From assembly GCA_018136815.1 (NCBI GenBank), contig CM030938.1, positions 718,128 to 782,127 on the forward strand: a stretch of 64,000 nt of DNA, read 5' to 3'. This document shows, one piece after another, positions 32,177 through 41,599 of the stretch. Both the position numbers and the translations under genes were made by a program. The notes under the pieces are model-generated. The model was not told where the DNA came from and searched no databases. It was given only the letters and a program-made list of their open reading frames with translations. This DNA comes from Isochrysis galbana. Lineage: Eukaryota > Haptophyta > Isochrysidales > Isochrysidaceae. Every line of letters starts with the position of its first letter. Within the stretch, counting starts at the first letter, position 1.

Positions 32177-33988
32177 CTAAAAGAAAATGGTTGCGCCCGA
32201 GCCCGATCGCGGGTCTACACAGGCTCGCAGAGACGACGGGTTCCTGGGGCACAGGTGCTGGCCAACGGAGCGCAAGATTGTATCCGCGCCGTAAGAGAGG
32301 GTCATATTATATCGAATCGGAGCGTCGCCATATCCCAAGAGCAGGCTCTCCCTGGCGCCGAGGAGTGCGCGGCGAAGCTTTGCCAACCTCGGCACCGCAT
32401 CATCCAACGCACGCGATACCGTCGCCGCAGGGAACCGGAGAAACTCTGCCTCATCGACACCGATGGAGAAATCGGAATACGGTAGCAATCCTCCGAGCTT
32501 CCGTCGGAATGGCAGCACAGTTTTATCGCCAATTATGAGGGGCACGCACCCTGCAGCGACGGCGTCGACGAGCAGGCGCCCAGCATTCTGGCCATCGCCA
32601 CGGATGACCACGCAAAAGTCGGAATGCAGCACCGTATATGCGTACGATAGGGCATTAAAGGGGACACGCACATCGCTGGTCCAGCCATGAGCCGTAAGCC
32701 ACGAGCGGGTGCTCGACTCTAGCGTGCTAGCACCACCTCGTGTGAATTTGATCGAAGCCCCCGGGATCCCTCGTAGTCCCCAGAGGCGCGCACGCAGCTC
32801 CTGCGCGTCGTGGCTGTGTGCATGAGGCCCACGGAAGAACAGAGAGAAGGATCGGCGTCGAGAGGCCGACGCTCCACACGACTGCTTCGCCGTCTGCTCG
32901 TGCACGCGGCTAGTCGCAAGGGGTGCGAGCGGGAGGGGCGGGATGACGACTCGGTGCTGAAAGCCGCGTGCGCAGTGCTTTGTATCAGCACACAGCGCCA
33001 CTGCACCCCCCTTGGCTGCTTCCTCGCCCAGGGCTCCAAGGGCGTTGCGGTCCTCAGGAAGCGTCGACGCCAGGATTATGTGCCGGTTCGGAGCACTCGC
33101 CCACCACTTGGAGGACCGTAGAGCCGCGGCGGCCGCCCCCATGCGCTGAAGGTGGTTGGTTCCGTCACAGAGCATGACCGCCTCACTGAGCGAGCCGTAC
33201 GCCGGCACGACGAAAAGCGCCGCTTGCTCTGGGCGCAAAACGCGTGCAGGGTGCATCCGAAGCGCCTGGTAGAGCCACAGGCCGTGAGCCAGTTGCGGGG
33301 GAGGGGCCCCGTCACGCTCATGGGCGGAATCATTGACTGCGAGCATCCACGGCTCGATTCCGTGTGCATTCTCAAAGCAACGCGTTAGGCGCTCACCCCA
33401 GTCGAACTCTGGGCCATTGTAGAGATAGAAGGATGGTGGCGTTCCGGTGAGGCGAGCAGGAATGCACTGCCCGCCAGGTGTGCGGGCGGTCTGCTGAGTT
33501 CGTGCGTTACTCACGCCAATGCGCACATGTGCGACGTAGCCCTTGCTTGTGGGTTCCACCCCCGCAAAGACTTCGGCAATGGAGCACACTCCACGGTGGA
33601 AGAAGAAGCAGCCGCAGTGGACGCGCTCACACTGCGCCTCACAGCTGTCAACGGTGAGAGCTTTGAGCTCTTGATCGGCGTTGACGCACACCTTATTCGC
33701 GTGCAGCGAGAAGATCGCCGTGGAAGCGAGGGAGGCAGAGGCCTTCAGAGAGCCTTTGCCACACACACAGCAGTTCTGCTCGGGAAAGTTGAAAACTTCT
33801 CCTGCCGCCCACTCGGAGCCAACACGGAAGAGCCCATCGGCGCACCAGGTAGTGTAGTCGGTGCAGCTCTTACCGCGATTGTTCTCCCAGCCGATCGTGT
33901 CCTCGCAGACGGCCTCGGACGCTGCAGCTCCCTCAGCCGGCCGCAGCCCGCCGCCCATCGCGGGGGGGAGGGGGAAGGAGGTGGCCAA
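32177..33988 (-). CDS. Exostosin-like glycosyltransferase (GT47) with N-terminal cysteine-rich domains
   Basis: The 603-codon ORF has three parts. Residues about 28-85 form a Cys-rich module (TIGWENNRGKSC...CADG...FPEQNCCVCG). Residues about 95-160 are another Cys-rich stretch recalling PAN/apple folds (SCEAQCERVHCGCFFFHRG). From about 185 on is the exostosin fold: FYLYNGPEFDW, HGLWLYQALR, and SDFCVVIRGDGQNAGRLLVD followed by AVAAGCVPLIIGD, the nucleotide-sugar site of GT47 enzymes. The product probably builds a cell-surface polysaccharide in the Golgi. No clear signal anchor is visible, so an upstream exon is possible. A MITE-like repeat lies 28 bp upstream of the start codon. Confidence 0.85.
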   Translation of the reverse strand: MATSFPLPPAMGGGLRPAEGAAASEAVCEDTIGWENNRGKSCTDYTTWCADGLFRVGSEWAAGEVFNFPEQNCCVCGKGSLKASASLASTAIFSLHANKVCVNADQELKALTVDSCEAQCERVHCGCFFFHRGVCSIAEVFAGVEPTSKGYVAHVRIGVSNARTQQTARTPGGQCIPARLTGTPPSFYLYNGPEFDWGERLTRCFENAHGIEPWMLAVNDSAHERDGAPPPQLAHGLWLYQALRMHPARVLRPEQAALFVVPAYGSLSEAVMLCDGTNHLQRMGAAAAALRSSKWWASAPNRHIILASTLPEDRNALGALGEEAAKGGAVALCADTKHCARGFQHRVVIPPLPLAPLATSRVHEQTAKQSCGASASRRRSFSLFFRGPHAHSHDAQELRARLWGLRGIPGASIKFTRGGASTLESSTRSWLTAHGWTSDVRVPFNALSYAYTVLHSDFCVVIRGDGQNAGRLLVDAVAAGCVPLIIGDKTVLPFRRKLGGLLPYSDFSIGVDEAEFLRFPAATVSRALDDAVPRLAKLRRALLGARESLLLGYGDAPIRYNMTLSYGADTILRSVGQHLCPRNPSSLRACVDPRSGSGATIFF

Positions 33989-34015
33989 CTATCAGTAAAC
34001 GGATCCTAGCTAGAT

Positions 34016-34200
34016 GGGAAATACGTAGTAGTATTTAGTAGTATTACCGTATTTGTATTTGGCCAGAGGCCAAATACATATGTAGTTGGCTGTATTTGCA
34101 GCGCGTCTTGGGTTGTAGGCCTCGAATCTATTTGAAATGCATTTGGCCTCAAGCCAAATACATATGTATTTGGCTGTTTTTGCAGGCCCCAGCACCGTAG
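34016..34200 (+). mobile_element. MITE-like repeat, copy B
   Basis: Starts GATGGGAAATACGTAGTAGT, contains the core GGCCAAATACATATGTA(G)TTGGC twice, and ends TTGCAGGCCCCAGCACCGTA. This matches copy C except for the last bases, so the right terminus has been lost. Confidence 0.8.
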
Positions 34201-35325
34201 GAAACTGATGGGGTCCTGGAGTCCTGGAGTCCAGCCTGGAGCCTGGAGCGCGCGCCGCTCCCCTCTGCCGTCTGCCGCCGACCCCTCTGAGATGTAGACG
34301 ATCTACTCATGGACACGCCGATGTCGCCGAGGCGACCACGCCAAGACGACCCGCCCAGCCAGGTGCACGCTGGAGCCACGACCTCGCCACGCCACCGGAA
34401 CACCTCGAACAGCATGCAGCATGCAGCATGACAGAGCCTGCCAATCTCCATGCTGATCCCTCCACACTCCACATTACCACCCACAGCCACATCCAGCACA
34501 CTCCACACTCAAAACACTCCCATATAGGGAAGGCCTCAGGGCCGGGCCCCTACACAGCTGCGGTACCGCCCTCGTGCTCACGCACGAGGGGTTGGCTCGG
34601 CGCCATCAACCATCAACACCACAACCCCACATACATGGGGATTGTCAGCAAAACGCAAAGAAATCTGCATTGGCATATTGGCATTGAGGCTTGCCTGACC
34701 CACAGACCACAGAGAAGGGAATAGGGACAAGGGAACCGAACAAGGCAGAGAATGCCGACAAGAGAGCGACGGGGCGACGGACGGTCCGACAGGGCGACGG
34801 TTACGCAAGGGAACACAGGAATAAGGAAGGAATCTTTCGAAAAGCCATGAATGAATTGATGAAGACCGAAGTAAAACAGCGCCACGATATAATTAATATA
34901 ATCCAACGGCCAACACCTGAGGGGAGATCAAGGTCGCACAAGGGGGTGGTTCCTTGGACCGGCGATACCTGAACGCACGACATAACCTAAAAACGCTAGA
35001 GCTAGAGCTAGAGCTAGCTAAGGGCACGCAAGACGCAAGGAGGTAACTCAACTCAGGCGAGGGGCAAAGCAGGTGACAAAGTAGGCAGCAAAGGAGGCGA
35101 GGGGCAAAGCAGGCGAATGTAGGATGCAGCAAGATTTTCCGACAGTGACTAGCCTACAAGGAGGGGGCATAGAAATAGAAACGTAGGCACAACTTCTAAA
35201 ACAAAAACCAAAAAAAGCAGGTCGATCGCGGATGCGGATGCGACACCATACCGAGTAGCGAGACGAGGGCTAGGTGCAGCATGGTCTTAGCGACGCAACG
35301 AGGGGACGAGATCAGAGGACACCTA
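34201..35325. other. No gene recognised
   Basis: Mixed DNA with short frames. Small repeats include (GAGCTA)n at 34998-35020 and 'GAGGGGCAAAGCAGG' at about 35058 and 35099. No domain or RNA gene seen. Confidence 0.4.
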
Positions 35326-35585
35326 AGTCAACGTACACCAAGAACTATGTGGTGAGCTGTGGAGTGGTTGTGGTGCATCTGTGTGAGGTTGTGGTTGTGA
35401 GTCTGTAACATGGGATGTATGAGTTGCGGGACGAGAGGGACGAGACGAGCGGCCGGAAGCAGCACGGGATGGGAGCACACGGGACGGTACGGGCGATCCA
35501 TGGCCGGGCATGACGAACGAGAGTGGACGAGGACACAGACGGGAGCACGAACGGGGCGACCCAGCGCTGTCGCGGGAGCAGAAGA

Positions 35586-38500
35586 AGAGACGGGAAAAAA
35601 AAAACCTTTTAATAGTCTCGCCCCGCGCGTGGCCTTGGGATCAGCTACAGTAGCCACGCCCATTTCCCTTCCTCTCCCACACTTCCCGCCTTGCGGCATC
35701 TCCCCTTGTGCTCTACGTAGGGGCCCAGGTCGTGGGGGGGGCTGAGTTGGGCGGGGTGCACCGGCCCCCAGTGGAGTGTTCTCGCCTCCCTCCTGTGCCT
35801 CTGAGTGGCCCGTTTCTTCCATGTGCTGGCGTGCATGTCACGCCGTTCATATTTTGTCGCTCGTTTTCGGCGTTCTTCGCCGAGGGGGCTCTTCGAGGAG
35901 GGGGGGGGGGGATGTTTCCCAGCCTCAGGCGATCCTGTCGACGAGGTCAAGTGCTTTCGCCACTAGACCGAGATTATCGCCCATCTTCAGTCTGCCCCTG
36001 TCATCTTCGATAAAGGTGGGAGTGGCAAGATCTATTGGGTTTTTTAGTTTCGGTTTTCTTCCCTGGGCCGCAGTGCGCGTGCGCACCTGGCTAATAGTGT
36101 CTGGTGGGACACGGCTTCTGACAAGGGATGTGAACCTTACTATTGTGTTTTCCAGAACTGGTATGTGGTGGTATGTGTATGACTCAAATTCTACTCTATA
36201 GAAGTCTCTTATTATGTATCTCCACGCTATTATATAGAGCGTTTTCAAGCTGTCGGGAGTGTTTGCGTCCGGATACACAAATAGTCTATCTTTCGCTATT
36301 TGTTTTCGGGACCTATGCGAACTTGGGGAATAATCGACGATGGCGTCTATGGCATCGAATACGTTCTTTGTCGCGGGGCACCACGCCAAGTGGCACGAGT
36401 CTTCTTGGTAGCGGTTGCACAGCCTGCATTTTATTGTCGGGCTGGCCGCGAATCTGTTTCTGGTTCCTATCCTTCTATGAGTGACGTGTTTGAAGTGTGG
36501 GTGTTTGTCGGCGTGTTTCAGTAGCGGTAGGGTATATAGCTTGGCTATGTGTTTCCAGTTCTCTTTCGTGATGTCCAAACGTTTTCCCCATGCTGTTCTA
36601 GCTGCTTGCGGAGCGTTGTGTCGCGCTGCTTTAGTCACGACTTTGGCGATGTCCGACACCGTGATCGCGTCTAGCGCGGTTTTACCCTTTTGTATGGCGT
36701 ACTCGTCCGCCAGTGGGTACTCCATGTATTTAGGCCCTTTGTATCCATTCTCCCAACAAGCCGGGGGATGGTAGCTTTTCGCTTCTTCGGCATCTATTAT
36801 GCTCCCCGTGGTGGAGGCCTCCCCGAGATAGTCGGTGTCAGTGTGAACCCATATGTTATTGACCCCTTCACCTGGGTACCCGAGAGTGGAGTCGAATGTG
36901 AGCCTGGGGCGCGGGGGCGTTCTCCCCCCCATGATTTGGAGCAACGCGTGCCCGGTCGTTTGTGCATTGGCGCGGGCTATTAGGGCGAGGGCGCACTCCG
37001 GGTGGAGGAAAAGACAAGCTGGGCCGTTCAGACAGACGCCCGGGATTTTCTTGTGCGGATGGAGGCGGCAGCGGATGGTGCATTTGTTTTCGATCCACGC
37101 TCCCGGGATGTCGTGGGATAGGTTGCAGCGGACGCCTCGCTTATTCCTGAGGCAGAGGCCTTGTGAGAAGCGCGAACATTGCTTAGGCGGGCCTTTGCCC
37201 AACGCCTCGTGCGCCGTCTTAGGGCGTGGGTTGGTCTTGAAAGCTTCGTTGCGCTCGCGACGCTTGGCCGCTTCTTGTTCACAGACGCAAAAACGGTGCG
37301 TGGGCGGGGCTCCTTGGGCGGCTTCCATGCGCCAGCCTTTGCAGCCGCGGAGGCTGCCATGTATCATCAGTTTATGAGGAGATTGAATCGTCTCCGGCAT
37401 GCGGAGTGGTTTGCACGCCCTGACCCCGTAATTTACAGGGATCGTGGTGTTGTTCACGTTAAGGATGAGCTTACGAGGAAAGTTCCCATCCAAGAAGGAT
37501 CCTTGGCCCGCCGAGACATACAGATGCCAACGAGTGGAGTAGGCCGCCTTGGACACAAATGTGCCCGCACCGCCCTCAAGCTTCATGCGCTCTCGGTTCC
37601 CCTTGAGGAATGTGAGGCCTACCTTTTCGACCGCTTTAACGAGAACGCTGAGGTTGATTTGTTTGGCTTGCGCGAGGCCATCAGCTTCAACTACAATGTG
37701 GGCCGCCACATCTTGGAGGGCGTTGTAGAGGGACTTGCGAGAGGCAGATCCCCCCTTGTTGAGTTTCTCCTCCAAGGTTCCGATCTTCACGCGGACGGTG
37801 ATGTCTGTTTGAGTGATGCGGAGGGTGGTGAGCTCGCCATAGCGGTCTTTGAATTGTTGTGCGCAGTCCTCATTGACCGCCACGTGCCACGGGCCTTTGA
37901 TGGAACGAGCCCAAAAGTCTGGTTCAGGGTCAACTCCCTCTAGCTCGAGGAGTAGCTCGACGATCGCGGCATATGCCGCCGCGTCTTGAAAGGCATAGTC
38001 CCCTTCTTGATGGAAGGAGAGGTCGAAGTTTGCATCAGTGTCTCCCATTTCTTGTTCATCATCTGACAGGATCACCTTTATCCGGATCAGAGGGTAGGGG
38101 GGTTTGGGGTGAGCGTGCGAACGGTGACATTTTGTGGCATGTGCTGTCCTTCTCCTTGGTTCCCTCCCTTGTGTAGGTCCGGGGGTGTCTCGCCATGGTG
38201 TGCGTTTGTGTGCCAGTCCTCTGGAGTTGTGCGTATCTGTTGTTGTATGAGGAGTGTGCCCATAAGGGCCACCCGGTCTCGGGCCGCGCCGCCAAGGCGG
38301 CGCGGCCTTCTCCAGGGTGAGTGAGGCCTCTGCCATAAGGCATGCCTGTTGGAGGGTTGGCGTGTCTCGTCTGGTGTAGGCCGGATGGGGTCCACAGCCT
38401 GCTGTCTCCCATGGGGGGGACCAGCAAGGCTGCTGAGGGTGGCGTGGCCGAGGCCACGGGCCGTGTGGCGCGACGCGAGTCGCACGCACCTGCTCGGCCT

Positions 38501-38647
38501 CCGCGGGCGGACGCGGTCGCTTCGCCAGCGACTGCTCCATGGGTACTGGGGGGGCGCCCTCAGCGGGGGGCCCGAAGGAGAGGGGAGTCGCGGCGGCGCG
38601 CTCCATTGCGACCAAGTATAAACTTAGTTGAGAGACGGAAAAAAAAA
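35586..38647 (-). mobile_element. LINE-derived non-autonomous retrotransposon, about 3.03 kb
   Basis: Read on the minus strand, it starts CAACTAAGTTTATACTTGGT at 38630 and ends GACTATTAAAAGGTTTTTTT at about 35597. Flanks AGAGACGGGAAAAAAAA (35586 on) and AGAGACGGAAAAAAAAA (38631 on) are a target duplication that merges with the T-run. One long ORF fills most of it, followed by a 330-bp 3' UTR related to the 3' part of the short elements (GCCACTCAGAGGCACAGG). No endonuclease or reverse transcriptase domain is present, so it must depend on an autonomous relative. Confidence 0.85.
35925..38615 (-). CDS. Retroelement fusion ORF: ORF1-like CCCH protein joined to the C-terminus of a LINE ORF2
   Basis: 896 codons without interruption. 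Residues 1-180 are Pro/Arg-rich. About 200-420 form an acidic/helical region (ITQTDITVRVKIGTLEEKLN). About 480-540 hold two CCCH-type zinc fingers (CSRFSQGLC...CNLSH and CRLHPHKKIPGVC...CLFLH), typical of RNA-binding ORF1 proteins. From about 600 the sequence reads DYLGEASTTGSI, like the YLG motif at the end of reverse transcriptases. Then comes HVTHRRIGTRNRF and CRLCNRYQEDSCHLAWCPA, a zf-RVT-type finger found downstream of RT in LINE ORF2. Polymerase and endonuclease are absent. The degraded relative at 42480-42960 retains the same C-terminal motifs. Confidence 0.75.
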   Translation of the reverse strand: MVAMERAAATPLSFGPPAEGAPPVPMEQSLAKRPRPPAEAEQVRATRVAPHGPWPRPRHPQQPCWSPPWETAGCGPHPAYTRRDTPTLQQACLMAEASLTLEKAAPPWRRGPRPGGPYGHTPHTTTDTHNSRGLAHKRTPWRDTPGPTQGREPRRRTAHATKCHRSHAHPKPPYPLIRIKVILSDDEQEMGDTDANFDLSFHQEGDYAFQDAAAYAAIVELLLELEGVDPEPDFWARSIKGPWHVAVNEDCAQQFKDRYGELTTLRITQTDITVRVKIGTLEEKLNKGGSASRKSLYNALQDVAAHIVVEADGLAQAKQINLSVLVKAVEKVGLTFLKGNRERMKLEGGAGTFVSKAAYSTRWHLYVSAGQGSFLDGNFPRKLILNVNNTTIPVNYGVRACKPLRMPETIQSPHKLMIHGSLRGCKGWRMEAAQGAPPTHRFCVCEQEAAKRRERNEAFKTNPRPKTAHEALGKGPPKQCSRFSQGLCLRNKRGVRCNLSHDIPGAWIENKCTIRCRLHPHKKIPGVCLNGPACLFLHPECALALIARANAQTTGHALLQIMGGRTPPRPRLTFDSTLGYPGEGVNNIWVHTDTDYLGEASTTGSIIDAEEAKSYHPPACWENGYKGPKYMEYPLADEYAIQKGKTALDAITVSDIAKVVTKAARHNAPQAARTAWGKRLDITKENWKHIAKLYTLPLLKHADKHPHFKHVTHRRIGTRNRFAASPTIKCRLCNRYQEDSCHLAWCPATKNVFDAIDAIVDYSPSSHRSRKQIAKDRLFVYPDANTPDSLKTLYIIAWRYIIRDFYRVEFESYTYHHIPVLENTIVRFTSLVRSRVPPDTISQVRTRTAAQGRKPKLKNPIDLATPTFIEDDRGRLKMGDNLGLVAKALDLVDRIA

Positions 38648-39007
38648 CGGGGCGACGGAAGAACCACTCGGAAAACTATGGAAACAAAGGAGAAATTAAT
38701 GGAACGGGAGGGGGCGAGCGCTGGAGGAACGGAAGGGAATCGGCGAGCGCGGGAGACTCTCCGACCCTCTCTGGCCAAGGGAACAAGGGAAACGCCGCGA
38801 TGGCGTGGGAGAATGGAAGGGAGGGATCTCAGCTGTGCGTCGTATGCGCGGGAACTCGGGGCAGGAAGGGAGGAGAGGAGAGGGGTGTGGGGAAGACACG
38901 CTCTAAAGATAGGGCGCGCTGCGAAGAGGGGATGGAGGCAGGGCGCGGGAAAGTAGGCACGCTCTAAGGGTAGAGCGTGCGGTGCGGTGCGGCTCCCTTT
39001 ATCCACG

Positions 39008-39771
39008 ACAAACTAAGTTTATACTTGGTTCGCCCATGGGGGGGCACGAGCCCCCCCCTCTCTCCACTCCTCCCCTGCCATGGGGGAGGAACCACCCACT
39101 CTCCTGGCATGCCTGATGGCTTGCCAAGAGGCCAGTGCCCTGCTGACCCACTCTCCCACTGACAGGCACGCCCCATTCGCTCGTCCTGGCCCCTCGTGGC
39201 CAGCCCATCGCTCCAACCCCCCCTCCCCCCCTGGTCGACAGGCAGACAGGTGCAGCGTGGGGGCCCAGAGGCTCGGGAGCGCCAGCGAGGGAGAGGCAGG
39301 GGAGGCCAGGGCCCAGCCCCAGCCTCCTCTGCCCCCTGAGCTGGCCTCCAGGAGCCTCCAGGGGCCGCCAGAGGGCAGCTGGAGGCCTGCCGCAGGCGCG
39401 CCATCGCGCGTGCCGCAGGAGAGGGGGGAGAGAGCGCGGAGAAGGGGGTGGGCGCGAGCCAGAGCTCCGCCCACCGGAAAATCGGTAAGTCTCGCGCCTG
39501 TTTACAGGGTAAGACGAGACAGAGTCGGCCGCCCACTCGGAGACACAGGAGGAAGGGGGGGGAAGATCACCGGGGGAGGGCGCGGGCCACCGGACCATAT
39601 CTAAGCCCTCCACCCCAATCCCCCTAGTAGTGTACGGGGAGAGCCGCCTGATGGCGGGGGGAGAAGGGCTGGGGCTGGGGGAATGGGGGTGTAGAGAGTA
39701 TCTTGTAGTCTTGTAGTGGGTAGTGGTTCCATTCGCCGCGAGTGCGGTAAGAATATTAAAAGGTTTTTTTT
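39008..39771 (+). mobile_element. Short retroelement, second well-preserved copy
   Basis: Begins AACTAAGTTTATACTTGGTT, followed by CGCCCATGGGGGGGCACGAG. It is similar to 6718-7466 throughout and ends with GAATATTAAAAGGTTTTTTT. It lacks its own target duplication at the 5' side because it forms the 3' part of the larger insertion starting at 35343. Confidence 0.8.
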
Positions 39772-39912
39772 AGTCAACGTACACCAAGGCGCATGGGGAC
39801 TATGCGTATGAGTCCCTTCTACTACAAAACTCCACACACAACAACATTCTATATATTCGTGTACTCCACTCTACAAGAATACTCTTCTACTACAGTACAT
39901 AGATAGGGTCTG

Positions 39913-41444
39913 ATGGCCGCCGCGCCGCCGCCGAATGGCGCGCCGCCGCCCCCGCCGCGGGCGGTCATCGAGGGCCCTAGCCAGGAGGCGAGTTCGACGT
40001 TGGAGCCATTCAGTCGGCAGAGGATCTGCTGGGGCTCCTTCGAGCGCAACACCGGCCAGTGGTGCCCCTTCAGCGAGCAGGATGAGATCGAGGCTGCCTT
40101 CCAGGCGGGAGAGGTGCGCCTCACGCTGCTCTGCCTTCCTCAATTCTCCCTCCCCGACCGCCTTACCCGAACCCCTCTCCCTCCCTTCCCCCCGCCCACC
40201 CCCTTTCCTCCCCACGGCGCGAAGACGAGGGCGAGGTGGCGGTGCGGTAGGAGGGGTAGGGGTCGGAAATGGGGAGGGCCGGTCTAATGGCAGACGGGGA
40301 GGAGGCGCTGTCTCGCGCCCGCGGCGAATCTCCTGCTGCGCTGGGCTTGGGTCATCAGGCTAACTTTCGTTGCTCTTCCGCTCCACTGCTCGCCAGAAAT
40401 CAATCTTCCTTCCGAATTGCTTCAACGCCACCGTCCACTTTACGCGGCCTCATTTCTTCCAAACTACGCCGGGGTTTGGCACCAAGCCACCTGGCTACCG
40501 TTCAGTTCTCCGCGGTGAAGTGGGTTCCATTGTGCGGCTGCATTACTGGAATAACTCCAAGGCCTTCAGAGTCGATCCACCCACGTAAGCTCTTCCTGCC
40601 TTTCGACCTCCGGCGACGCGCTGACCTGGCTCTCTCGGCCAGGCTAGGGGAAGAGGAGCGGCAGTTCCTTCCTGACCCTCCTGCTGCTCCCCACTAGCCC
40701 GTCAGCGTGCCCTGCCCAAGCCCGGCCCATCTTGCCGTTCTGCTCATGTTCCCTCACGGACACGTGCGGCATGCCCGTCCTTGCTCTGTTCTTCCCGTCA
40801 CACGCTATTTTGCGTGCTCTAACTACCTGGCGCTGTCCTCCGCGTGAAGGAATGAATTGCTTTCTTATGTGATGGACATCAAGATCGAGGCAGCAGCTGA
40901 ACCCGCAGCGACGGTGTGGCAATGGCTAGATCTGCTGCCGGCGCAACTTCCGAACGCAACCGAGGCCAATTGGCATGCATTTGCTCCTGACCACTCACAA
41001 CTCATTGAAAATGCGTCGATCCGTGGCGAACCGGCCACGGTGGTGGTAGGGCTTTCACAATACACGATCCAGGACTTTGATGGGTCCTATGCCACGCAAG
41101 TAAATACGCGTACAAATGGGAAAAGGATTGTGAGGCGGGCCACAAATGCCACGGGCATAATTGAGCCCCCAACGCCGGCCGACTTGGCGGAAGAAGCCTG
41201 CGGTTTGTGCACCGAGCGATTTCAAGAAACACCCCATTGGCCGGTGCATCGCACGCCCTGCCAGCACGCCTTTCATTATTCGTGCATACAGCACGTCCTC
41301 TGCATGGATAGCGATGCCGCACGGAAATGCCCCCTTTGCCGCGCGCCTCTCGAACGATCCGACTCCTACCGTAACTCCGCGATCTTCTCGTCTTCATACT
41401 CTCAACGGAACCCCTCCTCCTTCTCTGGTACCTTGGTCGGTTAG
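39913..41444 (+). CDS. WWE-WWE-RING ubiquitin ligase (Deltex-like)
   Basis: Three exons, 39913-40113, 40397-40584 and 40850-41444, with introns of 283 and 265 nt; all junctions keep frame, giving 327 aa. WWE domain 1 spans exons 1 and 2 (ICWGSFERNTGQWCPF, then TTPGFGTKPPGYRSVLRG). WWE domain 2 is in exon 3 (VWQWLDLL...WHAFAP, YATQVNTRTNGKRIVRR). A RING finger follows with all eight ligands: CGLC...PVHRTPCQHAFHYSCI...CPLC. WWE domains bind iso-ADP-ribose or substrates, and RING recruits an E2. Two WWE plus RING is the Deltex layout, but the C-terminal Deltex domain is missing: only about 35 residues follow the RING. The start Met is the first in a Pro-rich stretch. Confidence 0.85.
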
Positions 41445-41599
41445 AAGGGTTGGTGTGAGCCTTGTTCTTCTTCTCCTTTTCGTGGCTGTTGCGAGGGTCG
41501 CCGAGGAGGTTACCGACCTCCAAGACCTTCAATGGCGCGCTGACGACACATAAGATGTTGGCCTTTCCACTACCCGCCTCTACCTGCCGATAGAGTTGA

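Larger units (their letters stand above)
35326..39788 (+). mobile_element. Composite retroelement insertion bounded by a 17-bp target duplication
   Basis: AGTCAACGTACACCAAG occurs exactly at 35326-35342 and 39772-39788. The 3' end just before the right copy is GTAAGAATATTAAAAGGTTT plus a T-run, the family 3' end. The last 760 bp (39008-39771) match the short element at 6718-7466. The first part (35343-35585 and 38648-39007) is unique and is interrupted by the LINE derivative inserted in the opposite direction. The element thus carries about 600 bp of extra 5' sequence. Confidence 0.75.

Noticed and set aside
35925-36000. tRNA-like B-box sequence near the 3' end of the LINE ORF
   Set aside because: No matching A box or cloverleaf can be drawn, and the sequence is coding in the retroelement.
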